Of a DNA stretch of 64,000 nt, positions 41,571 to 53,259 are shown piece by piece. The notes below the pieces were generated by a model. It was not told the origin of the DNA, did no database searches, and saw nothing but the letters and a program-made list of their open reading frames with translations. Position numbers and translations under genes: made by a program. The DNA comes from Mastigias papua. Its lineage: Eukaryota; Cnidaria; Scyphozoa; Rhizostomeae; Mastigiidae. The stretch is taken from contig OZ025277.1 in assembly GCA_964019165.1 (NCBI GenBank), positions 4,137,155-4,201,154 on the forward strand, given 5' to 3'. How positions within the stretch are numbered: position 1 is the stretch's first letter; the number at the start of each line of letters is the position of its first letter.

Positions 41571-41657
41571 ATGAGTAGGTCTATTAATAGAACACACCAT
41601 CATACGCAAGATTTGCCCTTTATCTATGGCGCTCGATTACCACCAGAAATACTCAAC
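41571..41657 (+). CDS. POP4: Candidate first coding exon of POP4
   Basis: An ATG opens 29 codons starting MSRSINRTHHHTQDLP and containing ARLPPEILN before a GTGATT donor in phase 0, which fits the phase-0 acceptor of the 44093-44307 exon. Rpp29 N-termini are variable, so similarity cannot confirm it. The frame stays open past the donor. Confidence 0.3.
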
Positions 41658-43302
41658 GTGATTCTTTCGAAAGAGTCTCTAGTTCCAACTTTCAAAATCA
41701 AGCGTTCAGTATTCATACTCAAGCTGTCAGATTTCGAAATGGTTAACTTTCAGAATAGCATTCTCGGCCTCGTTTTCGTGATAATAAAGTACTATGCTCA
41801 GTGACTATGTTAGGGCGTTAGTGAACTAAAGTGTGCTTAAAGTGCTTAAAACTCCAGTACTAGAATATGTGCATGCTTCCAAACATTGCAAATAGATCAG
41901 AAATTATTGCATAGACTTTGAGCAACAGGTCAGAGCCTGACAGGCGGAACATAGCAAGTCGACTGATGGTATTCATTAGGGTATCGTTTATAATATAGAG
42001 TGCCCAATGTCAAATCAAAATGGATAAAGTGGAAATCTAGAGCCTTCTTGTGATTTGCTACGTAAAAGTTCCTTTTAGCACCAGAGAGGCGTTGGGTGGT
42101 TCCTGTCTTCATTTACACCACCTACTTGCTTAGCAGTGGCTACAACAGGTGTGTAGGCCACTCATATCTCCCTGTATTTAACTCTCACATTCACTCCTTT
42201 CAACACTGAATGCTAAAGGAGGAAGCAGCATGTACCCTTCTTAAGTTATTACTATTACTAGGCCCTGCCACAAATCGGAGACCTCCTACTCTTAGGTGCA
42301 TAATAATCACCCTTCCCCCTCTGTCGCAGCCATATTCTATTTTGTGTGAAGCACTCCCTTTTATTTGACACACCCCCTGATTATTAATTTGAAACGTTGA
42401 AAAGACTTAATGCGAAGCTACCCCTTTGCAACGTTTTTATATTCATGAGGTCAATGGCATTTATAAATTATGTCCATTAGAAGACTACAATAATCGCCAA
42501 CAGTCCTGCGACACTTCGCACTTTTTGTATTCTGCAATGAACTTTCATCCATTTCTCCCCCTGAAACAATGTTGGTTTTTTGGAGAACTACTTGCGATAA
42601 TAGGGAAATTTCACATACATGCCAACTTCAAATGCCCCACAGACAAACCAACACTGCTCTAGGGGGAAGAGGGATGCGTGTATGTAGCAGCGATGACAAG
42701 ATGTAGAAGAAAGTAGTTTTTTATCAGTTTTTGTAAGTTCCCCAAGGACTTTTGGCGAGTTTTTTAATTCATCCCCAAAACGTTCGAATAAAGCGTTTTT
42801 ATTCATTCTTGGTTAAATAAAGTTCATTTACTCTCTTAATTCCAGCCTCCTCTCTCCCCCAAATACCTCAGTTTATCAATTCCACTTCATTTCCAGATCC
42901 CCATTTATTCTGACTCCCCCTCCCCCGATTGTTAAGCACAAAATGGTACAACATGACGAGCACTCGTTCTCTAGAACATTACGAGAGTCCTGTGCTTGCA
43001 AATGAGTAATAGCAACGAAAAAAAATTGCCTACATGTTGGCCTATAAATTTGTCCTACCCTCATCATAATACATTTATAATGAAGGAACATTAGGGTGTT
43101 TATCTTTTCTAACTGATGAATTGCATCTGCGATGTAAGTAAATTTAGTACTTTTTGTGTTCGACAATAAGAATGCGAAATGAAGAAGAAGGGAAATTATT
43201 CATTTTATGATATGATCGCCGGTATATGAGAAAGTGGATGAATATACGCTTTTAGAAGAGGGTTATGAATCTATTACGTTAAAATGCGGTAAGAGTTGAT
43301 GA

Positions 43303-43376
43303 CCCGAGCTGAACTCTCTATCTCGCGATCCTCGATATTGTACGCTGAGTCCTCTACCACTGAACCATTGAGTTAT
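43303..43376 (-). repeat. tRNA-derived sequence (SINE head or tRNA relic)
   Basis: On the minus strand CAATGGTTCAGTGGTAGAGG is a good tRNA A-box region, and GAGTTCAGCTC follows at B-box distance with changes from GGTTCGANTCC. The stems are imperfect. It lies upstream of the main POP4 exon, in the presumed first intron. Confidence 0.5.
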
Positions 43377-43643
43377 GATCGAAAATCGCATAATGACTCA
43401 AGGCGAAGACAAATAGTTCGGGATTCATAATCACTTACGATTACTGTTTGTGCCTTTAAATCTATAGTGTGTTGAGACTAGACAGAGAGCAGAAAAACTA
43501 CTGAAAATAGTCAATAGATTTTTAGACCCAATGTGCTAAAGTAAGGAAGCTTGACGAAATTAAGCAGGTATTTTTTGTATGAAAGGAAATTCAGCATATG
43601 AATTATCATGGGTAGAATGTCATTTTCCTATAAGTTTTCTCTG

Positions 43644-43958
43644 TATCGGAAATCCTCGAATTGGCCCCCTCGAAATTCACCTCTCGAATGAGTTGCCATG
43701 TTTGAACATCAAATTGTTAATAAGCCCCCAACGAACAAGCTCCCATGATAGAGGATGGTGAACGTTTTGTTATTGGCTGATGCTTATGTTTAACCTGTTC
43801 TTCTCATATCATAAAGAAAGAGCTCTGAAGATAATCTGTTTATCATGTATTGTGACGTTTTATTATCTCCCTCGGCTAAGGCCTCCCTTCCAGTGAGCCC
43901 CCATCCAAAAGTATAAAAATATATAAACCTCTGGGGGGCTGATTGGAGGATTTATAGT
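43644..43958. mobile_element. MITE with CCCCC internal repeats, copy B
   Basis: The left end TATCGGAAATCCTCGAATTG and right end GATTGGAGGATTTATAGTA are imperfect inverted repeats. The interior (TGATGCTTATGTTTA, AGAAAGAGCTCTGAAGATAA) aligns with copy C at 58292-58561. Confidence 0.65.
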
Positions 43959-44092
43959 ATTGGTTAGGTGCTTTACCGTAGTAGGGGTATTTTGGTTATT
44001 TTGTGTAAAAAGTAATTTGCTTATAGCTTGCACTGCTGTGTAATACTCTAATAACAGAATGGTCTTAGTTGTTTGCATTTTCTTTTCATAAG

Positions 44093-44307
44093 CCACTGAG
44101 CACTGGATCTGAAGAATATGTTGCAAAGTTCGTGAATGATGTTGTTGGTGAGCACGGTGAAATGTCACTTATGAAAATGAAAGAAAAACCACTGATGGTT
44201 GATCCATGTCCAAAAGTAAAACTGAAAAAACCGAGAAAATCCACTGGTTTGTCATCTCGGCAAAAGAAAGAGCTTGGTCTTAATACGATTCCTAAGCATA
44301 AACAAAG
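44093..44307 (+). CDS. POP4: POP4 (Rpp29), RNase P/MRP protein subunit: main N-terminal exon
   Basis: POP4/Rpp29 is a core protein of RNase P (5' maturation of tRNA) and RNase MRP in the nucleus and nucleolus. The acceptor TTTTCATAAG precedes 215 bases encoding PLSTGSEEYVAKFVND, EKPLMVDPCPKVKLKK and KPRKSTGLSSRQKKELGL, followed by NTIPKHKQR. The basic KKxRKSTxLSxRxKxELxL block is characteristic of animal Rpp29. The donor is AG/GTATGT in phase 2. The next four exons (47929, 52543, 53147 and 54999) continue the frame without a break. Confidence 0.85.
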
Positions 44308-44479
44308 GTATGTTATCCATTATTTTCTACAAACTTCTTCCATTGTTTTAGATATTAGAGTATTCCTGACACGAATATATCATTTCGCCTCCAAACCTTC
44401 TTTCCGAGTTTCTCAATATAAAACTACAACTTATTTTCAGATATTTTTCTAATCATGAAACGCTCATAAAAGTAGCACA

Positions 44480-45035
44480 CGATGTCTAGAACAGCTTAAT
44501 TGGTTACCCATACATGTTGGTATCGAACATAAAATTGTTAGTCTAGTGTTTAAGGTCTTAAAGGGTAGAGCTCTACAATATACAATGCACAGTGAAGCTA
44601 TTTTTGAAACAATTTCTTTGTATTTTAGAGTATGTTGCTGTAAACAATTGGTTTTAATTAGTTTCTTGTTATTTAAAAACCGACTTTAAACAATGTCATG
44701 CTACAATAAAGATATGCTTAAGGCTTAGCAGGAGTGCAAGAACTCTACAACCAAACAATATCCCTTTGAAACTAGACATTCCAAAAGTAACAAGACAAAC
44801 TTTTCCAAATAGATCCTTTAGTGTGATGGGGCCACGATTATGGAATGACATCCCCAATGAAGTAAAATAATGTGCTGATATTGAAAAATTTAAAAAGAGT
44901 TTAAGATATTTCTTTTTACTAAGTTTTCAATGAACAGTACTTAACAGAATTGTAAAACTAATTACCATTTCATTTAGAAATTGTAAATTATAATAAAGAT
45001 GCCTCTTCAAAGCTGCGCTATATTAAATGAGATAT

Positions 45036-45070
<35 letters not shown>

Positions 45071-45072
45071 TT
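44480..45072 (+). pseudogene. LINE C-terminal fragment with ATTT tail, in POP4 intron
   Basis: Broken frames give CLEQLNWLPIHVGIEHK, VFKVLKGRALQYT, then further on TFPNRSFSVMGPRLWNDIP and FKKSLRYFFLLSF. This is the C-terminal region of a CR1-like LINE. A run of about nine ATTT units (45030-45072) forms the 3' tail. It is in the same strand as POP4. Confidence 0.8.
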
Positions 45073-45187
45073 CATCATCATAAGATTTTTGATTCGAATA
45101 CATCATTGGGTTTATGAAAACAATTTTTCATTTGCACTACAGTTTCTACAGTAGCCTCTGACACTTTATTTCATTCATTCAGTTCAT

Positions 45188-45590
45188 ATGTCAATAGTTA
45201 AATCACATGATACATCTTTTACCTTAACAATAATTTGCTCTAGAGAAGACAACCAGAGCGGACCGAAAATGATTGAAAATATCTCCAACGTTACACTACC
45301 CAGTGGTCATGTCTCAATCCTTCAGGTTGAGAAGATGCCTTCTGAAGCTTTCCCTGAAGCGAGATATCGATTATTTTCCACAGAGATTGTCGGGAAGCTC
45401 GCCTCAATCTCTAACACTAGAAAGAGTAGAAGCTTTGCTTTACATATTCTAATGAAACTCTGGGAATTAGTGGACTCCTACTGTTCTACCACGCAAATAT
45501 CACCATTTGCTCCCATAGACTTGACATATGCTCCGTTGGACTTTGGTGAAGAAGAACTTGATCGCTACTTTGTGTTTGATATCTGCGTGG
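45188..45590 (+). CDS. Open frame of unknown origin in POP4 intron
   Basis: The frame runs to 45766, but from about 45600 another frame carries LINE sequence, so only the first 130 residues are of interest. They include SREDNQSGPKMIENISN, EKMPSEAFPEARYRLFSTEI and RSFALHILMKLWELVDSY. Composition is protein-like, with no stop over 400 bases. I do not recognise it. It may be a piece of a mobile element captured next to the LINE, or an unrelated exon. No convincing splice sites were seen. Confidence 0.3.
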
Positions 45591-45599
45591 GAATCTGTA

Positions 45600-46443
45600 T
45601 TATGGTGATGTTATTTATTATATCCCTCAAAGAGATGCATATTCTGAAAATTGTCTGGTGGAAAAACTTAAATCTATGCAAAATTCGGCTGCTCTTGCAG
45701 TATCGGGAACATGGAGAGGAACGTCTAGGGAAAAACTCTACAACGAAATTGGTTGGGAATCATTAAGTACTGGAAGATGGTGTAGACACAGAATAGAGAG
45801 TTGAATCTCTATTGTGTCGTGTAGACGTCTTGTTCTGATATATAAATTCATTAGCAACGTATCTCCTAAATACACACGTGACTCTATTCCGGTATTATAT
45901 GTACCTTACTATTCCCTCAGAACTCAACCGCTAGTGGGGCAAATAAGGACAAGAACAGAAAAGTTTAGATCGGGCTTCTACGCAAACTCCTTGCTTGAAT
46001 GAAATACCTAAACTTGATTCGGAAGTAAGGGAATCCCCATCGGTAGGCTTATATAAAAAGAACTACTGTTGCAAATTAGGCCTTCCCGCAATTCCATATA
46101 TGGGATCTATAACCCAAAGGATATTTCTTACCTAACTCAACTAAGGGTCGCTCTAAGCAAGCTCAATTTCCATAAATTCAAACACAATTTCCTAGATTCA
46201 GTAAGCCAATGTGCCCATTTAATGATGAAATTGAAGATACAGAACATTTTTTGCTGCTATACCATTCCTTCAAGGAAGATAGAAGAAATCTTCTCGCCGG
46301 TTCCAATGATATACTCAAAACCCATGGAAAACCTGAGGGTCTAAATGACAATATAGTGCAAATCCTCCTAAATAGAGATGAAGGCTTGCCTTTAACAGCC
46401 AAAAAAGCTAATTTTGAATTTAACTATAAAATATTTGCTTGAA
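45600..46443 (+). pseudogene. LINE C-terminal fragment (DTEHFLL family), copy 1, in POP4 intron
   Basis: In shifting frames: YGDVIYYIP, AALAVSGTWRGTSREKLYN, then ISNVSPKYTRD, YLTQLRVALSKLNFHKFKHN and CPFNDEIEDTEHFLL, with RRNLLAG near the end. This is the C-terminal domain of a LINE family common in cnidarians. Frameshifts near 45780, 46000, 46060 and 46200 show it is dead. A second fragment of the same family lies at 61925-62430. Confidence 0.85.
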
Positions 46444-46444
46444 A

Positions 46445-47925
46445 CTAAATACTTCAACTAAAGACCATTCATGCCTCGTTGTAGACCAAAGACATACCTC
46501 TTCTGCATATGTGTAAGTATCTTTGTAGGTCCCCTGTGTTTATGGTAGTTTCTACTTTCTAATCAACTGACCATACTTTGCAATTAGTGTGGAGTGCAAT
46601 TTGCTTTACCTACTTGAATGTACAAATATTTTCTTATAGTTAGTGGCAAAATATGGTCATTTGCTGTTGTGTTTGGTGTTTTGCTGTATCATGGCCCCGG
46701 GGTAGTGAAAGTTATTGTTCCCCGGGGTATCGTCGTTCTTGTAATTTGTATATTGTAGCTTGTTGGTAACAGTAGTAAGTAATTTGTCATGTACTTTTTA
46801 TGGAATGTAAAAAAATCAGCGTTAGTTGCTCATTTGCATCTATTTGAGTTATCTTGTAAGGGATGATGGATCTGTCACGATTGCCAAGATTACGTTGGTG
46901 TACTCATTTTGGATTATCACGATTGCAGCTTATCGTAATCGTGATAATCATCTAGTGGGAACCAGGCATATGCGCGCTGGAGTGTTCATGTGAGTTTTAA
47001 TCCGTTTACCGAGATCTCGGCAGCACTCATGTGAGATCTCACTTAGCGGGCTAGCCCGCTTTCTCGTGTGAACAGAAACACATTGTGTATGGGAAATTAG
47101 GATTAGACAGGATCGCGCTAATTGAACTAGCTCGGTAAGCGGGCTCATGTGTACAGGCCCTTAGACAATGCCTCTGTGGGCACTCACCAGACAATTATAT
47201 TTTTTTTCTTATATGTGGGTGACAGACTGTCAAGTTTCCATGCACATTAAAAATTAATTTCACCAATAGCGTATGAAGTATCAAGTTTATTCGATGCAGC
47301 CCACAAGTTTATACTGTTATTGACAGTTGCTATTTGTATTATTCATGTCATAAGGGAATTTTGCCAGTCGTTTCTGTCACCCATAAAACATTCATAATAT
47401 GTTTGCGTCAGTGCGTTGGTGAATCGATTCTAGTTGATGAAAAGATCTCGATCAATGGATAAGAGAAATATACTTTTATGGTCGTACTGTTTTCTATCCA
47501 TAATTAAAGGGTCAACACCATAACCCCTCGCCAGGACCATTTGTGGAAACTTGGGGGTTTAGTGAATTGTAAGACAAAACCCTGGCGCCAGTTCCCTTTC
47601 ATTGTCATCTTATCATGAAATGGCTAAAAAATTACCCTTCTGCGTGCGTTTCTCGGCACCCTTTTTTGTAACAGTGAATTTCAACATGGCTTGAAAATTC
47701 TCACACTGCTATTATACGTCCAAATATTCTCCATATTGGCAAAATTATAGGGTTACAGCCCCATGAGCTTCTGTGTGTCGTAGACTCTGACTCTTCAAAG
47801 TTTTTTGGTATATTTTGTAGAGATTTGAGATAACCTTCCTCCTTCCTTTTTAGAGCATTATTATTTGATTGAAGTAGTAAGCGCAGTAAACTGCATGTGA
47901 GCTTCATGGAGTTGTTTTTATTTTC
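46445..47925 (+). other. POP4 intron sequence, mostly unassigned
   Basis: A GC-richer block at 46965-47160 has AGCGGGCT and GAGATCTC words in opposite orientations and may be a MITE remnant related to 6340-6965. The rest shows nothing I can name. Confidence 0.4.
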
Positions 47926-47928
47926 TAG

Positions 47929-48009
47929 GTTCGACAAGTTCATTCCCTTAAATAAACTATGGACGAGTTACATGAAGAAGCTTCTCCCATTCGATAAAAC
48001 TTCTAGCTT
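47929..48009 (+). CDS. POP4: POP4 exon 3
   Basis: Acceptor TTTTATTTTCTAG, donor GTAAGT. The first base completes the Arg codon from 44307. The frame encodes FDKFIPLNKLWTSYMKKL followed by LPFDKTSS, matching the family pattern (Y/F)xLFxPLHxLWxxYMxxL. It ends in phase 2 (TT). Confidence 0.85.
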
Positions 48010-48266
48010 GTAAGTCTGCTTCATGAATACGATATGATTTCCACTCACCATAGTTTTATCCTGCTGTCTTGGTTGCCCTGTGAACCATAGTCGCAATTAA
48101 TATACACTGTCTGTAATAGCAATATTGTCTGCAAATTATGCAAATTTTTCGATAAGCCATGCTTTTCGGTGTATCCACTCTCTTCTATAATCCCTTGACT
48201 TGGCTTGTTCATTTTGTTTACCTGTTTCGTGATATATAGAGCCATTTATTTGTTTTTTATGTTGAG

Positions 48267-48313
48267 TATTACTGATGATGGATCCCAGAATGGATCCGAA
48301 ACGTTTTGATGAT
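48267..48313 (+). ncRNA. Hammerhead-like motif in POP4 intron
   Basis: CTGATGA (48272-48278), one extra T, a six-base GGATCC/GGATCC stem II around CAGAAT, GAAA (48298-48301), then CGTTT. Candidate stem I (GTATTA before the core, TGATG after) pairs with two G-U wobbles. The core is consensus-like, but the extra base and wobble stem lower confidence. No palindromic partner arm was found. Confidence 0.4.
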
Positions 48314-48828
48314 GATTAGTGTCGATTATGATGTTTGAAAACTTAATGGTTTTTTAACCGATTTTGGCATTTTTTAGTGCACTGAATCCAAATATATTAT
48401 CCATTTTCTTCGGTTAGGTCAAGTTTTTGAGATATGATTAGTGGACGTATTGACCACTGGATAGTACTCAGTTCATGAAAAAGAGAAATGTAGTTGGCCC
48501 AATCTTTGTTTTTTATGTAGAAAACGAAACTGGGGCTGCCATAAATTAACGCCAAATCTGCATCCGTCTTTGATTTTAGGAAATTGAAAATTGTTTTGTT
48601 CACACCTAAATTGTAATTTATTGTTTAGCAGAGTTTGTGGAGAATTGCAAGGCGTGCATGCGTTGATTTTCTATATTTTTTGATAAGGTCATTCATTCAG
48701 ATATTTAGCAAGGTTAGGATTAAATGGTCACATAGTTTTATATTCGCATCAGTTGGAGTGAAGTTGGGATAGAGGGGGGACGTAAGACGAATTCTGAGTT
48801 CCTAAGTATGTGCTGGAATTAGCACAGA

Positions 48829-50502
48829 TTGAGTCTGATTGCGATCGACAACAGAGCTGAACTCCAGTTCATGTTACTTGAATCTCAAAGTACACATCTA
48901 GTCCTTTTATTTAGTATTTTAGATCGAAAGAAAATGGATCGCACATGTAGAAATCATCCTGACCGCTTCTGCTATAAATATGGTAATGTGATCCTTCCTG
49001 GTCGTGTTGCGAAGATAACTGATTTTATGAAGAAGGCATACCATGGTTACTTTGGAGTTAAGCTTGAAGACCAGGACAAAGCATTTGCACTCCGTGTTAG
49101 CTGCAAAACATGTGTTGAGAACTTGCGTGATTGGGAAAATGGAAAAAAGAAAAGTATGCCATTCGCTGTTCCTATGATGTGGAGAGAGGGTAAAGATCAT
49201 GTGACAGACTGCTATTTTTGCATGACCAATCTTCAAGGAATCAATCGCAAGAACAAGCATTGTGTTCAGTACCCTAATATTCCATCTGCCATACGACCAG
49301 TCCCTCATGGTTCAAACCTACCTGTTCCAAAGCCAGATGTTGAAATCGAATCAAGCTCTGAATCCGAATCTGATAACACATATGACAGAACAGAGGGTGC
49401 AGAATATTGGTCAGAAGAGAATAACCGGCCAGTACCCCTAACACAAGCAGATCTCAATGACTTGACACGAGACCTAAACCTCTCCAAGGAATCGTCACAG
49501 CTTCCCGTCTTCATGAAAAAAGATTGCTGGCACCTCAAACAACATTCTACTGGTATCGACAGCGTGAGAGTGAGACTTATCGTTGGTTTACTGCAACAAC
49601 ATTGCTGATTTGATGAAGCCAATGGGTGTGAACTATATTAATACGGAATGGAGACTTTTCATTGACTCGTCTAGCAGAAGTCTCAAAGCAGTCCTCCATC
49701 GTAATGGCAATGAATATTCTTCGATTCCAATTGGTCATTCTGTGCAAATGAAAGAAACCTACGACAGCATGGATCAGTTGCTGTCTGCCCTGAACTGCCA
49801 TGACCATGGCTGGTTAATCTGCGGAGACCTAAAGGTTGCTGGATTAGTTTTAAGACTACCGGGTGAGTACACGAAGTATCCATGCTTTCTGTGCTTTTGG
49901 GATATTTGGGTTGATGACCAACATTATGTCAGACAAAAATGGCCACTAAGACAAGGTTTGGAGCCTGGCCACACAATGTATTATCTCCTCCTCTTGTTGA
50001 ACCAAACAAGATATTACTTCCACCCTTGCACACTAAACTGGGACTTATGAAGAACTTTGTAAAGGCAATGGACAGAGAAGGCAGAAGCTTTACTTTCCTT
50101 GAGCAGAAGTTTCCTCGGGTAAGCTTTGAAAAGCTTAAGGCTGGCAATTTTGATGGACTTCAAATACGGGAACTCATGAAGGATTCAACTTTCGATGACG
50201 CAATGAGTGCAACTGAGCTTTCTACTTGGGGGTCGCTTAAATCAGTTATTGCCAACTTTCTTGGGAATAACAGGTTTGAAGAATACGAAAGGGAAGTTGA
50301 CAAGCTCCTGAAAAACTTTCTGAAATTAGGGCCTCGCATGTCAGTCAAAATGCACTTTCTACGGTCGCACGTAGACTATTTCCCTCAAAACTGCGGAGAC
50401 TTGAGTGAGGAACAGGGGGAGCGTTTCCACCAAGACATTCATGTCATGGAAGAACGCTACCAAGGCCGGTGGTATGTGAACGTTCTTGCAGACTACTGTT
50501 GA
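48829..50502 (+). pseudogene. Zinc-finger transposase-like protein, frameshifted, in POP4 intron
   Basis: The likely start is 48934 (MDRTCRNHPDRFCYKYGN). Part 1 (48934-49608) has two Cys-rich clusters (CRNHPDRFC; CKTC...DCYFC...KHC) and an acidic Ser stretch. Part 2 (49583 to about 49945, another frame) has EWRLFIDSSSRSLKAVL, HGWLICGDLKVAGLVL and YPCFLCFWDIWVDDQHY. Part 3 (49939-50502) has LLPPLHTKLGLMKNFVKAMD, HFLRSHVDYF and EEQGERFHQDIHVMEERYQG. It resembles a family of repeated uncharacterised proteins in arthropods and cnidarians. FIDSS and ICGDLK could be the two Asp strands of an RNase H-like fold, CFLC...DDQH a metal-binding insert, and GERFHQD a late acidic site; this is inference. 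A frameshift or deletion near 49543-49610 and another near 49940 make this copy inactive. Confidence 0.75.
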
Positions 50503-51074
50503 TGTTTGAAACGAGACGTGGTGGCTCCTCAGCATAGGAGAAAATCACTAAAAAAGCCCTTCATCCATGCTTAGCTACTGTGTAATGCATAGTCTTTATT
50601 TCCAAAGCTTTGGTAGATAAAATGTTTATTTTCTGTGAAGCATTTTGTCAAAAATTAAGCGTAGTAGATGAAACGAAAAGGCGTTGTTAACAATTCCAAT
50701 ACAACCCCGCATCCCAAAAACTGGAACTGATTGGAGAAAATAAGTGCGATTTTTGGATTTTGCGCAGTAAACTACCTTAGAATCGGCTATCACATGCTTG
50801 ACCTTTAAAACATCGCAGACCAGTGTTATGATTATTGTTCATATTAATGATTAGCGCCGATTATTCCTGATTAGTGTTTGACATTGAACGTTTAGGAAAT
50901 AATGGCCTTTTTGTCGTCGTTTTGATTCTAAGTTTCACTGTAAAGCTGCGTTTTCCTACGAATGCCTCAATTTCTACGCTTTATAGGCCAATGGCTTCAG
51001 GCGCCTGAGAATTTATTAACAGTAGTCCGTGAAAAACAATGGAAGTTTTATCCACCAACATATGGTTGGTAACT

Positions 51075-52475
51075 GTCAGTTTTCATATGACCAATCTGCC
51101 TATAGGAGCCTTCATTCCACCGTACCTACTTGCTAAAAATACTGATGACTGGTACAGTGGGGCTTGATCTTGGCAAGCTTGTGGGTCTTACTTTCATCGA
51201 CCTTATAAAAGTATTTGATACTGTTGATCATGAGATTCTTTGCAAAGAATTGGAGCTTTATGGTGTTCAACAGCGAGGACTTACATGGTTTAGAATATAC
51301 CTTTACTACCGAAAGCTGTTCTGCTGTGTCAACGGTATCAGTTCAAAAATTGAAAATATAGCTGTTGGTGCACCCCAAGGCTCGTGTCTGAGGACATTAC
51401 TTTTTCATTGTTATATAAATGATCTACCACATGCTGTCCGAAATTCTGTCGTCTCCATATATGCTGATGGTACGAGTCTTTGCTATCAAACTTCTGGTAT
51501 GGATACCCTTAATGAAGCTATCAATAATGACCTCACAGAACTGGACACTTGGCTTATAGGCAATATACTCTCCTTAAAATGTTGTGAAAACAAATTCCAT
51601 GCTTGTGTCTACAAAGCAAAAGCATAATATCCTCAAAATTCGCAGCAAGAAGCTTGAAGTGATCAAAGAAACAAAATACCTTGGTGTGGAGATCGACAAT
51701 TCTCTTAACTGGAAGGAGCACATTGCCAGAAGACAGTTTCTGCTAAAGTTTCCAAAGCTATTGGATTTTCAAAGTATGCCAAAACTTTCCTTCCACTGAA
51801 AACACTAAAACTCCTCTGTAGAGGAACTGCGGAGCAAGACTTTCTGTATTATTGCTCTGTTTGGGGTCGTGCAGGTTCAAGTGAGCTTAATCGGCCACAA
51901 AGACTACAAAAACCGAGCTACAGGGATTTTAATCAACAACAGTTTTGACACCCCAAACAGACCACTTATTGACAGGTTGGGCTGGAAGACCATCGACCAG
52001 CTAATAGCTGGAGAATTGAAAACGATGGTCTTCTTGTCCATGCATGAAATGGTTCCACAATACAACTGAACTCTTCACTCGACACTCAAAGAGCTCTTCA
52101 TATGCCCTGCATAATACAGAGACAGATTTGAAATTACCCAAGAAAAAATCCTGTATTGGACAGAGATGTTTCTCTTATCGAGGAGCTAACATGTGGAAGG
52201 ACCTTCGTACCGAAACAAAGCTGGCATCTTCCCCAAGTGTATTCAAAAACTTATTTAGTTATGTGGAGTTAATTATATTTATTTTCTGATAAGTTTTGTA
52301 CTGCTAATTCTCTTTAGGTTTTAGACCAAAACTATATATATACTTTCACTTGTAATATGTTTATTGTAATTAAAGTATTTTGTTTTATTAGAGTTTTTAA
52401 GTTGAAGCCCCCTTGTATATCAGTTCCGACCCAGGGACACCCCTCCTTCAATAAAGTAAAATGAAATGGAAATAC
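51075..52475 (+). pseudogene. LINE reverse-transcriptase half (coral jockey/CR1-like family, copy 2), in POP4 intron
   Basis: Starting inside the reverse transcriptase (SAYRSLHSTV, DDWYSGLDLGKLVG across frames), it gives LTFIDLIKVFDTVDHEILC, GAPQGSCLRTLLFHCYINDL and YADGTSLC, then LNEAINNDLTELDTWLIGN, TKYLGVEIDNSLNWKEHI and CFSYRGANMWKDL. The catalytic YADD is YADG. Frames break near 51130, 51610, 51750 and 52060. It ends with a TAAAATGAAATGGA tail near 52455-52472, like copy 1 at 2500-3515. Confidence 0.9.
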
Positions 52476-52542
52476 TTTGGTTGGCAACCAAACAGTAGGC
52501 AACCCGCGAAAATTAGTTTTTATCGTGTTTTTCTCGTTTTAG

Positions 52543-52604
52543 AAATATGAGCACGGCGGAGCAGAAAATCTTAAAGGCAGATTATCATGGTGCATTTTTC
52601 AAAG
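52543..52604 (+). CDS. POP4: POP4 exon 4
   Basis: Acceptor TTTTCTCGTTTTAG, donor GTATAA. The first base completes a Leu codon. The frame encodes NMSTAEQKILKADYHGAFFK, matching the family LLKADxHGA segment. It ends in phase 1. It lies directly downstream of the LINE copy 2 tail. Confidence 0.85.
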
Positions 52605-52802
52605 GTATAAATTACGCGTTGTCTTGAAATAGACATTTGTGCTCTAAAATTCTCTCGATAAGATCTAGCGGTGGTCATCATTTTATTATGACTTAAAAAT
52701 AATAAAAATAATGATAATAATTACTAACTTATTTACATTTGGTAGAAAACTTAGTTTAGAATAAACTAATATAAACCAACTGTTTAATTCCAATTTTTTC
52801 TT

Positions 52803-53095
52803 TTATTTACATATGATACACGAGCAACTTTCTCCCTTCCAGTTTTTGATCATTGTTTTGAACCTTTTTATATTTTGAGCCGATTTTATACTGTCTGACA
52901 GAGTGTTCCAAAGAATCCTACCTCTAAACGATAGAGAGCTTTGTCCACACGAGGATGTTCTTATGTCATATCTTATTTCTTTGGTTGTAAAGAACTCTGT
53001 CAAGATAGCGGGGCTAGTATAATTGGTACATTCATATATTTCATATATTTTTAAGTAGGATTGCATGATCAACTGTGTCGAAAGTCTATAGTATG
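52803..53095 (-). pseudogene. LINE C-terminal fragment on the minus strand, in POP4 intron
   Basis: On the minus strand: TSPAILTEFFTTKEIRYD, SLSFRGRILWNTLSDSIK and a terminal WKGESCSCIICK. This is the C-terminal domain of the same broad LINE clade as 34970-38125. A short TATG repeat lies at its upstream side (53092-53118). Confidence 0.8.
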
Positions 53096-53146
53096 TATGT
53101 ATGTATGTATGTATGTATAAAGGTAAATATACTATATCTGTTTTAG

Positions 53147-53248
53147 TTACGAAGTCGAAGTGCTCAACATACATTGGAACTGCTGGTATTGTTGCCAAGG
53201 AAACAAAGAATATGTTTTATCTTGTTACACAGGATGATGAGATCAAAG
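53147..53248 (+). CDS. POP4: POP4 exon 5
   Basis: Acceptor CTGTTTTAG, donor GTGATT, phase 1 at both ends. With the preceding G it encodes VTKSKCSTYIGTAGIV then AKETKNMFYLVTQDD. This is the central beta-barrel (UPF0086/Rpp29 domain) segment, very close to the animal VTKSKCPSYVGVTGILLQETKH pattern. Confidence 0.9.
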
Positions 53249-53259
53249 GTGATTAGTAC

